Shown: positions 12,740 to 24,290 of the stretch, one piece after another
How positions within the stretch are numbered: position 1 is the stretch's first letter
Layout: each line of letters opens with the position of its first letter
Source of the DNA: Ostrinia nubilalis
Lineage: Eukaryota; Arthropoda; Insecta; Lepidoptera; Crambidae
Length of the DNA: 64,000 nt
Assembly (NCBI RefSeq): GCF_963855985.1
Contig: NC_087111.1
Span: forward strand, 4,779,001 to 4,843,000
Direction of reading: 5' to 3'
Position numbers and translations under genes: made by a program
The notes under the pieces: generated by a model
Told to the model about the DNA's origin: nothing
Database searches by the model: none
What the model saw: the letters and a program-made list of their open reading frames with translations, nothing else

Positions 12740-12965
12740 GATCATCATCATCATTTCAGCCATAGGACGTCCACTGCTGAACATAGGCCTCCCCCAATGC
12801 TTTCCATGTTGATCGATTGGTAGCCGTCTGCGCACACCGCCTTTCTGCTACCTTTATGATGTCGTCGGTCCACCTTGTGGTGGTGGACGTGCAACGCTGC
12901 GTTTTCCGGCACGTGGCCTCCACTCCAGAACCTTGCTGCCCCATCGGCCTCGGCATCGGAAGTGT
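12740..12965 (-). mobile_element. RTE-type LINE 3' fragment
   Basis: CATCATCATCATTTCAGCC tail on the + strand; antisense frame reads [14 protein letters not shown] and [16 protein letters not shown]. 5' truncated, frameshifted. Confidence 0.88.
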
Positions 12966-13309
12966 ATGAAAATTTAATATCTAAAACTGCTTTACTATGA
13001 TGAAGGACCAAAACAACGAGAAAGCTTAACAATAAGTCCATCTCGTTGCAAATGCACAACACGGTAACGCAAAGAGTTTGAGTAGCCACTAACAATGCGT
13101 TAAAACGGTTTAATCCGCTTTTTTCCGGTTCTTTTGAACTAGCGAAATGACGGACAAACAATGCAGGCGTTTCCAACTGTGCCTAATGGAAGTGGGAACT
13201 CAGATGTAGCACAAAGAGAACAATTAACTACAAGCCTTTAAACTTCATCATTTTTTGACAAAAATATACTTATTTAAAAACTCTGTACAAAGAGTGAAAT
13301 GAAAACTAA

Positions 13310-13420
13310 GGCTGAGTTGCACCTTTAACGGTAACTATAACGATAACCGGTGCTTTTTTGTATTTAGTTTGACAGATTTTTGACGTTTGTTCAAGTTAAG
13401 TAAGATGGTGCAACTCAGCC
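13310..13420. mobile_element. MITE, family C
   Basis: Ends GGCTGAGTTGCACC and GGTGCAACTCAGCC; inner arms TAACGATAACCGGTG and GACGTTTG. Confidence 0.85.
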
Positions 13421-13424
13421 TAAG

Positions 13425-14170
13425 ACAAAGATATAGGAAATCAATTGTATGGAACTGCTGGAAAATGTTTAACTTGAACTGAAAATATTTTATCGTCATG
13501 TAATACAAGTATAAATAACTTATATTAGGTAAGTTACCCTTAAATAAAAAGTAAGGAAAATTTACTTACGACCTTAAGTAACTATATTAATATCCTCTAC
13601 CAGTCTTTTGTCTGATCCATACATAAATTTTAAAAAAAATGCCCATTCTGTACAAATTGATACAAAAAGTCAAAGTTTATATAGGTTGTCTGTGCTTGCA
13701 GGTACTTAGTTTCTATTCTTGCACATTATAATATTTTTACGGTCGGTCGTTAACAACTTCGTTCTATGTACACTGGCTGTTTTCATCTGACTATGCCTTG
13801 TCCCGTTTTATGTTGAAAGCGGGCAGATTTAATATTTTGCATTTGTCTTCCCTGTGAAGTCAGTCTCGTGGAAATTTCCTAACAATATTAAATGGAACTC
13901 CGAAGGGATGATAAATCTAACCATTTTTCAAGCGGAGTGTACCTAATTGGAGGAAATACTTTTAAAATCCCTTTGATTTTATAGCCGATGTAATAAAATT
14001 TTCCTGGGTCAAGATAAACGTTTGGATTATAGAGTACTTCGCTACCCTTAAATTACGACAATTAGGCGCCTTTATCGAGTTTACATTTATGTAAAATCGT
14101 CTATGGAATTAGAATTTGTCTATAAGTTATTTTATTTAGAAAATTATTTTATTAAGCTTAATATATTTAA
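13425..14170. other. AT-rich DNA, nothing recognised
   Basis: No coding, RNA or repeat feature seen. Confidence 0.4.
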
Positions 14171-14174
14171 GATC

Positions 14175-14292
14175 GTTCGTTCGTTCGTTTCAGCCGAAAG
14201 ACGTCCACTGCTGAACAAAGAAAGGATTTCCACAAAGACCGGTCCTGCGCCGCTCGCATCCAGGCACCTCCCGCGACCTTCACCAGATTCGT
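14175..14292 (-). mobile_element. RTE-type LINE 3' fragment, AACG-tail subfamily
   Basis: GTTCGTTCGTTCGTTTCAGCC tail region followed by the CGTCCACTGCTGAACAAAG segment with an internal deletion; ends at ACCAGATTCGTCGGTC, where a second copy begins. Confidence 0.8.
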
Positions 14293-14297
14293 CGGTC

Positions 14298-14400
14298 ATT
14301 ATTTCAGCCACAGAACGTCCACTGTTGAACTTAGGCCTCCCTCAATGATCTCCAGATTGACCTGTTGGTAGTGGCTTCCATCCATCCATCGTCTTCTTAC
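14298..14400 (-). mobile_element. Second RTE LINE 3' fragment, abutting the first
   Basis: ATTTCAGCCACAGAACGTCC belongs to the ATG-tail subfamily and starts where the AACG-tail copy is cut off, so one inserted into the other or both inserted at one site. Confidence 0.75.
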
Positions 14401-14404
14401 AATG

Positions 14405-15360
14405 AGGATTCACATATTAATATTTGATTAATTAATTAAGTTTTAAATATTACTATTTTAGTTGAAATGGAACGCAAAAGTTTAAAATCTTATACTATAG
14501 AAACATATTAACCCGGGCTCATAAGTTCAAACATATAAAAAACATTGTCTTTTTTAAAAAGTTATGTAAAAAGGTTAATGAAATTAAAAAGGTTGCTAAT
14601 TAATAAAAGATGGCGCATTTTTTTCAACATGAAAGGATCAAGATCCTCACAATGTGGATCACGTATCGTCCCGAAATTCCTGAAATAAGGAATTCAATCC
14701 GTACATCCAGACTAATTTAGCCGTTATGGACTCCGGGCTAGTGTTGCGACACATTGGCAGACTCATGATATCGATAATATTCATGCAAGTATTTCACGAG
14801 GGTTTTGAGTTTAATTACACTTAGAGCAAATGTTTATGTGATGATAATTAATTTAGCTTAGTATTATGTAGCCGGCAGTGTGATTCTGTAAAAACTCACT
14901 AGACATCGCAAGTGAATTCGTAGATTTATTTGATTAGATTCGCATTTTAACGTTACGAATGAGCGTGGCAGTGAGTTAAACAATTTTTAATTTGAACTAA
15001 TAACAATTGGGGTAGAAACTCAAGCAACGTTTAATTTATTTGAACTGTTGTTATTAAATTCTACTTCCTTATAATCTTATTATTTTAATAAAAGAAGAGA
15101 TATTCTACGTTTCCAATAAGTCACAGAATGATATCGATTTATTCGTCATCCATCGACAATAAATTGTATCGATATCATAATTCTCTCACATCCCTACTGC
15201 CCACGATGCGGATAATTTTAATATTCTACCCAGCAGTCGATATTGGGGTGGTCTAGGACAAAACCGGTTTGGGTTACAGTTTGCGACTCTGATCAAGCTG
15301 GTATTTTCGCTTATGTATTCAATTACTGCTATATGGATACTTGGATTTGAATCTATACTA
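14405..15360. other. AT-rich DNA, nothing recognised
   Basis: Holds a small imperfect inverted repeat (TGATATCGAT...ATCGATATCA) at 15128-15180; no gene. Confidence 0.4.
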
Positions 15361-15366
15361 GCCTAT

Positions 15367-15596
15367 CTATACTAATATTATAAATGCGAAAGTAACTCTT
15401 GTCTGTCAGTCTGTCTCTCTTTCACGCCTAAACCACTGAACCGATTGTGATGAAACTTGGCATAGAGATAGTTTGAGTCCCGGGAAAGGATATAGGATAG
15501 TTTTTATCCCGTTTTTTGAAACAGGAACGCGCGTGTTAAAGTTTTTCCGTGACAGACAAAATTCCACGCGGGCGAAGAAGCGGGCAGAAAGCTAGT
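15367..15596 (+). mobile_element. Lep1/Helitron-like repeat, near full length
   Basis: Starts TATACTAATATTATAAATGC, passes GTCTGTCAGTCTGTCTC and AGTTTGAGTCCCGGGAAAGG, and ends GCAGAAAGCTAGT. About 230 bp. Confidence 0.8.
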
Positions 15597-15649
15597 TAGG
15601 ATAATAACTGGGAAAATTAAAATTTGGCCTGGGTAGTAAAATAAACAAT

Positions 15650-15812
15650 CATCATATTCATCATCGTCGTCATCATTTCAGCCACATGACGTCCACTGCT
15701 GAACATAGGCCTCCCTCAATGATTTCCACATCGCCCGGTTGGTAGCGGCCTGCATCCAGCGCCGTCCTGCTACCTTTAAGAGGTCTTCGTTCCACCTTGC
15801 AGGTGGAAAAAC
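15650..15812 (-). mobile_element. RTE-type LINE 3' fragment
   Basis: CATCATATTCATCATCGTCG tail, then TTTCAGCCACATGACGTCC through ACCTTGCAGGTGGA. Confidence 0.85.
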
Positions 15813-15814
15813 TC

Positions 15815-17700
15815 CAAGATAAAGGATAGTACAACAAAATTGGCAACTGCTCCCTTAATATAACAAATTGTTATCTTTGTGTATAAAAATACAAATAAAA
15901 CAGAATTATCCTCCCACACCCGAAATTTTCCAAATAAAAACAATTTCCACGAATATGTTACTAAAATTTCTCAATCTGTGATACTGGAACATAACAGCAA
16001 CCTGAGACGCAATTTATTGGCAACACAATCGCCGTGGAACACGAGCCCATAAAATGTTTACGTTTACACCCCCCCTACCCCCTACATCGCAAATCGACTA
16101 CGTGTAGCTTGTTTTGCCGCCGGTACTAAGGGTTTTATTGAGATTGGGATAATCTTACGTCCCTAAGGACTGACGTCCATTGCAGTCGTCGAAATTTAAA
16201 CTATATCTTTGTGATATTACGGTACTCTATTTGTCACTTTAAAACATTTTGCTTGGGGATTCCTTCAAAACAAGCTTTTCAAATGTTCTTTATCAGCTAG
16301 CTTTAGCAGCTAGGTAACATAAACTGCTACGAATTATTTATTTTGATATCAATAATAAATTATTGTGCAATCGCGAGCACAACAGACTCTAGATTTTTGT
16401 TGCAAAATACTGCTAAAAATTGCTACAGTGTTTGCTTTATGTTGCTGTCATAACATGCATTGTTGCAACAATGAGCATATTAGGTACTATGATGACTATT
16501 TTTTCGCCCGATTTCCGTAATCAATCATTCATCTAAACCTATCTAATTTTGCCTGTCAACTGTCAAATTTCAATCTGGATTAGTGTTTTTTGGTTCCCAA
16601 TAATGTAACAAATAGTTATTGCGATCTGCGCACGCAATCTGAGTTAAACAAAACCTATCAATGATACGATTAAGAACCCCTAAGTTGATTTTACAAGCAA
16701 AAGCTAGAACTAGATCTAGTTTCTCTCAACACTTTTAGGTTTTACAATTTTAGAGCTAGGTTTTTGCTGTGTCACCTACTCCGTACACACTGGATCGGCT
16801 ACGTTACAAGTTTGCTTCTTTTTGTCCCAGTTGCTAAACGAATTGTATGTTTTTAGGTTACGTGAGTCTGCATCTGACCCCTATCTCTATTTCGTATTTA
16901 GGTATACCTACCTTCCGGTGTGTAACTAAATCTATACTTTTAAAATAATGGACTTTGATTTTCGAAAATAACCTTTGAGACAAATCATAAATGAAATAAC
17001 TAGGTATCTCGTTCATATTGTATTAATTATTAAATTAATGTTTTATCATTTGTGAATTAACTAACTAGTTTCTGATTGTGGCAGTAGTTATTACAACAAA
17101 CGTGGATGGCTGCGTAAATTTGACTTGTGTCCAATAATTATTAGTTTTCTTTCTAACATAAGAAACGGGTTTTCCATACAAACTTCCATCCAATATTACC
17201 CTTGCTTTTTCTTAACATACGTCTTTCTCACGAGTCCCTTTTAATAACTTACTTTACATAACTCTATTACCTTCAAAATTAAAAATCATAAACTACTTGA
17301 TTACTTTTGTATTACCAACCACATACTCCACAATTTTTGAACCAACGCGTATTTGCCTAAAGGTTACCAAACAAAATCGTTTCCAAATCCTCTAGATAAA
17401 ACTTGCCAAGTGTATTTGAAGAACAGAGTTGTATCTCAGTTTTGTTTGCGAAGCCATCGATCCTGAGACGCCAGATGTCGAGATGAAAAGCCATTCGGGC
17501 TCGCTTTGAATTTTAAGAAGATAAGCTACAAAAGGAGAGATCAAAAATATCAATTTGCACGCGGAGCTAATCTTGATCACGTTTCAGGGAATGTATGAAT
17601 AAGGCTTTATGTTTTTATGGTACAATAATGTGAGAATGTAAAAATAAGTGTACCTGGAAGCAGGTATTTATATCTTTTAAGAGTATTGAAGATGTTGAAA
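15815..17700. other. AT-rich DNA, nothing recognised
   Basis: About 1.9 kb with no recognisable exon, repeat family or RNA. Short frames look random. Confidence 0.4.
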
Positions 17701-17714
17701 GACGAAAGAAGTTA

Positions 17715-17795
17715 GAAAAAGTTTTAAAGCGTAAATAGCCCAGTGTCGGGTCGGATCCAAGGAACGCGGGTTCGATCTCCGCTGCGCCGCTTGTG
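17715..17795 (+). other. Possible tRNA-like B-box segment
   Basis: GCGGGTTCGATCTCCGC is a B-box-like hairpin, preceded by TAGCCCAGTGTCGGGTCGGA. Together with the pseudo-tRNA 120 bp away this may be a SINE pair. Weak. Confidence 0.3.
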
Positions 17796-17908
17796 GTGAG
17801 CCCACTCATAACATAAGCATATTTAGCTTACCACTAGGAGTTAGCGGGATTAATAGCATAATAATTGAAAAATCGAAAGTAAAAATAAACAACTTGAAAA
17901 AATCGAAC

Positions 17909-17981
17909 TGCCTAAGGCGTGACTCGAACCCACGACCTTCCGCTTGCCGGGCGACTGCTCTACCAACTGAGCTACTTACCC
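17909..17981 (-). other. tRNA-derived sequence (pseudo-tRNA or SINE head)
   Basis: Minus strand reads a D-arm TAGCTCAGTTGGTAGAGC, an anticodon-arm region with GGC at the anticodon position and a T-arm CGTGGGTTCGAGTCACG. A and B boxes are good, but the acceptor strands GGGTAAG and CCTTAGG pair poorly and position 33 is C, so it is unlikely to be a functional tRNA. A part copy of the T-arm end lies at 23120-23155. Confidence 0.6.
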
Positions 17982-18074
17982 TGGTTTTCAAGTTGTTCAT
18001 TTAAAATTGAGTTTGAGAAGCGACTCTATGCGCTAAGAAATTTTAATAACGATTAAAAATAAAAAGTCCACCAG

Positions 18075-18305
18075 CTCGCACTAAGCGTTTCGCTGATGCT
18101 TGATAATGCGAGCAGCTACGGACTGGAATTCGCTGCCTGCTGCTGTTTTCCCGAACACTATAATCCGGGCCTCGTCAAAGCCAGAGTGAATAGGCATTTA
18201 CTGGGCAAGTATGTACCATCCTAGGGCACTTACTATGCAGGTACTATCCTAGACTGCATCTCACTTAGCATCAGGTGCGATTGTGGTCAAATACCTCCCT
18301 TGTTC
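18075..18305 (+). mobile_element. Jockey/non-LTR LINE C-terminal fragment
   Basis: AATDWNSLPAAVFP is readable, then a one-base frameshift, then NPGLVKARVNRHLLGK. The tail runs through CATCTCACTTAGCATCAGGT. 5' truncated and inactive. Confidence 0.75.
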
Positions 18306-18309
18306 TGCA

Positions 18310-18915
18310 TTAAAAAAGCTTTTTCACATTTCCATGCAAAAGAGTAAGACTACATATTAAGTGACTTATTTCCTGGTAAACGTTTTAGTATTTTTGTGAA
18401 TAAGCCAAATTGGAGTCACGGAAAAAGACAATTAGGTTCTAAATGCTAGAACATTATTATCCAACGAAGGTACATTGTTGTACCCATTGTTTCCATTTTC
18501 ACAGCATACCGTTTATGAGTTATTATTTTAGTTGCGTCAACTATTTTACAAGTTGCTAGTTTACTTAGGAACGTTGGTAGCTGTGGTTAGTCTTAAGTAC
18601 ACTGGCGAAAAGGAATTTATACACTTAAAACAGATAATAGACTTTAATACAAGCGCATGAGGATCAACATTCAACGGAATATTATACGCTGACAAACTTT
18701 TAGCTGTTATAAAATGACGTAGGTCTGGCGTCCACTAGCTCTTAGTCTATGACTGTAGATACATAAAATTAAATGTGTGTTAAGCTATTTACTAACAAAT
18801 AGGGACATTTATGAAACCCAAAGTTTATCTATTGCCTGAATACCACATGAATACATTCTGTGGCGGACTTAGGGCAGACTGAGTACGTAGTTACAACTGT
18901 ACCCTGTTACAATCG
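18310..18915. other. AT-rich DNA, nothing recognised
   Basis: No supported feature. Confidence 0.4.
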
Positions 18916-18918
18916 TAC

Positions 18919-18968
18919 CCAATCTCCCCTACAAACAGGTTACTTAACCTGTTTGTAGGGGAGATTGG
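18919..18968. repeat. Perfect 24-bp inverted repeat with 2-nt spacer
   Basis: CCAATCTCCCCTACAAACAG... and its exact complement meet at a CT spacer: 50 bp of near-perfect palindrome. Confidence 0.95.
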
Positions 18969-19261
18969 CTACTAATACTTATTAGAGCCTTTAAAGTAAA
19001 AGCTTTTTTAAACCATAAGTCTATTCGTTTTTATGCCTTTCGTGTTGCATAGCGTGACAAAATGCCACTTTTTCCGTTTTAAACTTATTATTAGTTATGT
19101 CCAAGGGTAAATCCAACTACTCGCGTGTCAAATGAAATCAAGCTTTTCCAGTTTTCATTTTATTTACCGTGATTCTTAAGACTAACTTTTGCCCGTGACT
19201 TCGACAACTTATTGTATTCTTGAATCTACCTTCATACTGAGTTTCACTTTTATAAGACTCT

Positions 19262-19407
19262 CGCCCGTACTCACAAATGATGCTTGCTTAAGTGAAGCAG
19301 CAAATCGCACGCACAGGGTTGAATAGAGCTCTGTGATTGGTTCGTGTGTCACCCTGTGCGTCCACGCGCACTGTGAGACCTCATAGTAATGTTTGTGAAT
19401 ACGGGCG
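19262..19407 (-). mobile_element. MITE, family A
   Basis: Ends CGCCCGTACTCACAAATG and TTTGTGAATACGGGCG; interior matches the copies at 27142 and 48622. Confidence 0.85.
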
Positions 19408-19449
19408 TAAGTAAGCCTAAGTACGAGTAGTTTCGTTAGTTTCAATCTG

Positions 19450-19520
19450 ATGAAGTCTACTGCTGGACAAAGGCCTCACGCATTTCCACAACGACCGAAT
19501 TTGCGTTACCTGCATCCAGG
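19450..19520 (-). mobile_element. RTE LINE 3' fragment
   Basis: AAGTCTACTGCTGGACAAAG to CTGCATCCAGG. Directly followed by a MITE. Confidence 0.7.
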
Positions 19521-19811
19521 TACAGTCAGTCAAATAGTTAGTGACAAACATTTACCACCCACATTGAAAACATAGTTAGCAACCTAAAATCTTTCAACAA
19601 ATAAAATTCCAAATCACGTAGGAGAGAGCAACGCGTAAACCGATAGCGCCGCGCTCTCTCTGAAATTCAAAATGACCAAATTAAAAAAAATTGTTCGTGA
19701 CACCAAAGTGACCAAAAAGTTGATAACACAACCTTATTCCAATTGTAACAAAGACGTATTGCGAACTTATCGAATACTTTGGGTGTCACAAACTATCTGA
19801 CGCGGACTGTA
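19521..19811. mobile_element. 291-bp inverted-repeat element, family K
   Basis: Ends TACAGTCAGTCAAATAGTTAG and AACTATCTGACGCGGACTGTA. A shorter related copy lies at 55638. Confidence 0.75.
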
Positions 19812-19814
19812 CTA

Positions 19815-21535
19815 AGCCTAAGTACGTTCTTATTATTTCATTCAAAGAAACAAGTAGGTACACTTATGTATTATAAAAGGATGTGTAATAAAAACAAAAG
19901 ACGATTATCACAATAGCTCACATTATTAATTTATGACTAACAGTTCTGCGTAACATGAATGAATGGGATACCGGTAAAGACGGACGGCGTGATTTTGCAT
20001 TGTAGTTGTTTCTATGAAACGATCTAGTGTAGCGTTGCAGTTTTGGCTGTTTTTCACAAATTGATTTTCTTTCTGGATATTTGGATTTAGGATACCACTA
20101 GCGACATCTATTGGCGTGATTTTGAATTAATTTGCAATAGATGGCGCTTTTTGCTCAGTCAATTCAAATATATTTTATTGAAACATTTCCTAATGTTTTT
20201 GTTTTGATTATTCTATTTTTTAATAGAATATTTTCAGTGTTCAGGAGATTGTTTTCATCATGGTTTTTATTAGTATTTGCTTTTTACCTAAGCGGCGAAA
20301 CGAAACGTCTTGCGATGTCAATGACTCGCAGGCTGTCAGTTGGGCTGTCAAATCACTTTGGAATTTTGGTCGATCTTGCGCAACCGCAATTTTATTATTT
20401 TCGGGGATGTAATCCCCTGTGTTTTAAATCGTGTGTTGCAGAATGCATCCACGATAATTTCATAATATAATTTAAAATAATCACACATGAGAAATTCCCT
20501 AAATTCTATTCGGATGAGGGTATTGGGTTGCTGAGGGCTGCGAGCGAAGCTCAAATTAGTGAACAGCCTTCATGCGGGATTTCAAATTTCGTATTTCATA
20601 ATTTCATAGATTTCATATTTTACATGTTGATATTCCATATATTTTAATTTCTCTTCATTTCGTATCAAATATTTGTCCTTTCTAAACTGCTGATCTCTTC
20701 GCATTTCCTCCTTGTCATCAAACCTCTGTCTCTGCAAGAGTTTGAACGCTTTCCTGTCGAGAAAATGCAAGAGCTTCATCTGGTACTGCGCGCTTGAGGC
20801 CGTGGAGGACGCTGCTTGTAGCCTAAAAGTGTGCGAGACCCGTTGGACCCCGGAAGAAGAGAGGAACGTTCAGGGTAACGGCTTATAACCGCATGGCTTC
20901 CAAGGTACCCACTTTTCCATCCTTCAAGTAGGAGTCTTTCCGACCTGACATCGTGCAGTTATCTTAACTATTAGAGTCTTTTAATATTTAGGCTGAGTTT
21001 TAAGAAATTTGTAGTGGCAATAATATTCACCAAACCGAACCTATTTAACGACCCTGAATCCCTTGAGATTGGCACTATTACAGTAGTTATTATAATATCG
21101 TAATTGTTAACTATATACGAGTATACGAGATAAAAATAAATTGTGTCAATTGAGAGGGAGCTGTTTTATTTACATTTTTTAATTTCACACAAGGAACGGT
21201 AACTTATATAAATTTCTGCAAGCCGGACAACCTCTTTTCCACGTGCAGACAATTCACCATCTTCTCTGTCTGCACCGGTGGCGGTTCAATTCCAGTCACC
21301 AAGCCGCCAGGAAAAAATCCTTTCTTGCACTAGGTACCATATCAATTAAGGAACTCGTGAAATTCCGATCCAAATTCAATCCAAGTGTGTATAATATTAT
21401 GTAGGTACATCCTAAATGAATATTCTAATATTCTATTTTATCCCAAACATCATTTTTACAGCACTTACCTAATAGCACCCAAAACACTGACTGCATTTCT
21501 ACGCTGGATGACCAAAGTACATAATACGTTTTCAA
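19815..21535. other. Mostly unrecognised DNA
   Basis: A 109-codon + frame (20141-20470) and a Lys/Glu/Arg-rich minus frame (20582-20779) beside a TTTCAT-rich simple repeat look like chance or repeat-derived frames. A moderately GC-rich patch at 20780-20910 is unassigned. Confidence 0.35.
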
Positions 21536-21536
21536 A

Positions 21537-21725
21537 CAAATGCACTACTATACGATGTTTCCTCCAATCAAGTCAATTCCAATTTCCAACTACCCACTAG
21601 AGTTTGCTAGACTACTTAGCCGTTCCTGGAATCTGGGACATCCAGGAAGACATTGCAGTACGGGTAGGGATTAATTGGTATCAGATACATAGCAAGTGTG
21701 GCTTCCAAAGCTTGACCCGAAAGGA
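21537..21725 (+). repeat. Locally triplicated segment, copy 1
   Basis: Shares GCCGTTCCTGGAATCTGG, AGTACGGGTAGGGATTAATT and GTATCAGATA...GGCTTCC with 22105-22290, and the last third with 23190-23285. Direct orientation. Confidence 0.8.
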
Positions 21726-21966
21726 CGTTCCCATGGCAATCCAGTAATGCAGGATCCTGCAAAACTGGATGAGGGTGAACACACATGTGAAATCTTTTAA
21801 GTTGGTTTAAATTCGAACTACAAATTCTAACGGATCGGTTTTTTGGGGAACACTACAAATAAGGGATGTTCGAGTGAATGTTTTAAAACACGTATCTACT
21901 AAAAGGAATCCTGCAAATAACAGTTCCTGCAAAACACGGGATGTCTTTGTGGGAACAAGCCCTAAG

Positions 21967-22075
21967 ATACATCATCATCATTTCAGCCACTGCTGAACAT
22001 AGGCCTCCCCCTCAGATCATAGAATATGATCTGAGGCCTCCCCCAGTGACTTTCACATCGCACGGTTGGTACCCT
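21967..22075 (-). mobile_element. RTE LINE 3' fragment with internal duplication
   Basis: ATCATCATCATTTCAGCC tail; the AGGCCTCCCC segment occurs at 22001 and again at 22034 with a 23-bp palindromic sequence (CTCAGATCAT...ATGATCTG) between. Confidence 0.8.
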
Positions 22076-22104
22076 AAGGTACAACTAATACATTTTGAAA
22101 GAAA

Positions 22105-22290
22105 TGCACTTTAAGACATTTCCACTAAGTCGATTTCAATTTCCAACTAACCACTACACTACTTTGCCGTTCCTGGAATCTGGAACATCCAGAAAGACAT
22201 TACAGTACGGGTAGGGATTAATTGGTATCAGATAGCATGTGCGGCTTCCGAAGCCAATTGCTTGACCCGGCTAATGCTAGTTCACCACAG
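22105..22290 (+). repeat. Locally triplicated segment, copy 2
   Basis: See copy 1 at 21537; 80% or so similar by eye over 170 bp. Extends further right with GACCCGGCTAATGC and CACCACAGGT. Confidence 0.8.
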
Positions 22291-22591
22291 GTTGGATAAA
22301 ACAGCCAGTACATAGTTATTGAATTTTTTTAGCTTTAAGGCCCGGTGGATTAGGGAAGTAAAAAGTAAAGTAAAAGTATTTTATTTGCCAACAAAAAATT
22401 TACAGTCTGTTTATCTAGCGGCTCCTGCACTAAGCTGTGCTTGTGTCGCGGCAGCCAGGTTAACAATGTTGATAAAATACATATAGTGAGGACACACGGT
22501 ACATGGCAATTAACAGTTATTAAACTCTTAAGATAACTAGAATATTTTTTTATTAGACTAAACAAAACTAAACAAAAAGTAACTGAGGTAG

Positions 22592-22650
22592 TGTGTGTAA
22601 TGTGTGTGTGTGTGTGTGTGAGTTGTGTGTGTAATGTGTGAGTAATGTAC
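22592..22650 (+). repeat. (GT)n microsatellite
   Basis: GTGTGTGTAATGTGTGTG and a run of at least 12 GT units, with AATG and AGTT interruptions. Confidence 0.9.
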
Positions 22651-22776
22651 GTGTGTAAGTATTTGATTAACCAATCAGATTTTATAGTTTCCTCAATAAT
22701 GAACTCTTATTGGTTACTCCAGACCACGTGGTAGATCACCAATGAGATGGACGGACAAGATCAAGGCCGCAACTAC

Positions 22777-22894
22777 GGCTGGGTTGCACCATCTTACTTT
22801 AACTTTGACAAACGTCAAAAATCTGTCAAACTCCATACAAAAAACACCGGTTATCGTCAAAGTTACGGTCAAAGTTAGGTGGTACAACTCAGCC
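22777..22894. mobile_element. MITE, family C
   Basis: Ends GGCTGGGTTGCACCATCTTA and GGTGGTACAACTCAGCC; 118 bp. Confidence 0.85.
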
Positions 22895-23189
22895 TATGTG
22901 TTCGGTTAATGAAAGTGCCCGGAAAGCTGCACTCCGCGAGGAATAGCGCCGTATTGCGAGGAACATTACTCATAGTGATTCACAATGATGACCACGACCA
23001 CTCTCGACAAGAATGTACCGACTGAGAAGAAGATGATTGGTTACTCAAAACACTTCTCGGCTCCGCCTTAATGTAAACCGGACCTTAGAGTCGCATCACA
23101 AAATTGTTAAGTAACTTAAAAAAATCGAATTGCCTAAGGTGGGAATCGAACCCTCCTAGGTAGAACGAGAAATATTTCGCATTTATCTG

Positions 23190-23285
23190 TATTAATTGGG
23201 ATCAGATAGCAAGTGTGGCTTCCGAAGCCAATTGTTTGACCCGACTAATGGCACCACAGGTCAGGGAGATCAGCCAGTGCGTTTA
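23190..23285 (+). repeat. Locally triplicated segment, copy 3 (partial)
   Basis: Begins ATTAATTGGGATCAGATAGC and runs to GATCAGCCAGTGC; matches the right half of copy 2. Confidence 0.75.
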
Positions 23286-23289
23286 CAAG

Positions 23290-24008
23290 TTTAAGAATAT
23301 TGATAGATAATCCGACCAAAAAAATTCATAGAAAATGTTGCCAAGAACCGTATGGCTCACACTGTGAAAAAGTTATCAAATCTCACGTAGAGCCAAGCTC
23401 CTAACTCTACACGTCCTAACTCTACGCCTTATTCAAAACATAATGGCTGTTGCCGTTTCCCAAACCACTTTCTACATAATAAGATGTTAAATACCATAAA
23501 ATTTGTGTAAAAACTTTCTGAAACAGAGATTGAGCCTTTTACCCACAACGGAGAAGCTCTTGGCCTACATCTCGCCTGATGGAAAGTGATGATCAGACCG
23601 AAAGCGAACTGAAAGCGAGCTTCACCAGGCATCCATGTTCAACCAGTTTAGTGGCGTTCAATCTTACTTCAAACCGCCGAAACAAAAGACAGGCTTCAAG
23701 ACAATGAAAGTTTTCAAGATTTCCAAATTCTATTAGTTCGGGCTTAATCAATATGGACTGGCTGTTCTCCCAGATACTGCAGCATTAACTAGGGTGTTAC
23801 TAACTACGTCTTAACTCCTTACAAGTTGTGTCGTGTGGGAAGTGGATTATATGGGTTGATTTAAGCTTTGTACATTTGGTTTGCACCTGCTAAGTAAGAT
23901 TGAGGGCGAAAGCTGTTGTGGGTCGTGGCTTATGCCGAAATCGTGTTTAGACCCTTTTATTGCGTTACATACCTATGTTGTGATACGGTACTACTGAGGG
24001 ACGATACC
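23290..24008. other. No gene seen; one weak dispersed repeat
   Basis: 23530-23640 is the partner of 12365-12465. Otherwise nothing recognised. Confidence 0.4.
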
Positions 24009-24009
24009 C

Positions 24010-24290
24010 ATTGAACGGCGCGCGTCGGAGCGCGGCTGACCGCACTTACACGGACGAAACTTGCAAAGAAAATTGTATTTTATTAACAGTTCTTAGAGTC
24101 GTTATTGCTTACAACTGATTAACTGACATTTAAATCCGGACGGATGCGCGAGCATGCGTCGGAAGCCGGTCGGCTCCGTGTCCGAGCGTATACCAGCGGA
24201 CACGGGCGCAGACGCGCGATTTCCACCGCATTTTTGGCCGAACGGGCTGCTTGCCGACTCGCGCCGGTCAATGTGAATCCTGCCTTTGAA
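24010..24290 (+). promoter_or_regulatory. GC/CpG-rich patch, possible promoter or 5' exon of Pde11
   Basis: The only non-repetitive-looking GC-rich island in the first 25 kb, with many CG dinucleotides, 1.6 kb upstream of exon 1. An open frame begins with ATG at 24144 and carries an Arg/Ala-rich sequence to about 24270, where it becomes AT-rich. I see no convincing donor that joins it to exon 1 (a weak GTCAAT after GCGCCG would fit phase 0). It could equally be an unrecognised repeat. Confidence 0.25.

Noticed and set aside
20582..20779. Lys/Glu/Arg-rich 65-codon minus frame
   Set aside because: Charged low-complexity coding appearance comes partly from a TTTCAT simple repeat; no homologue recognised.
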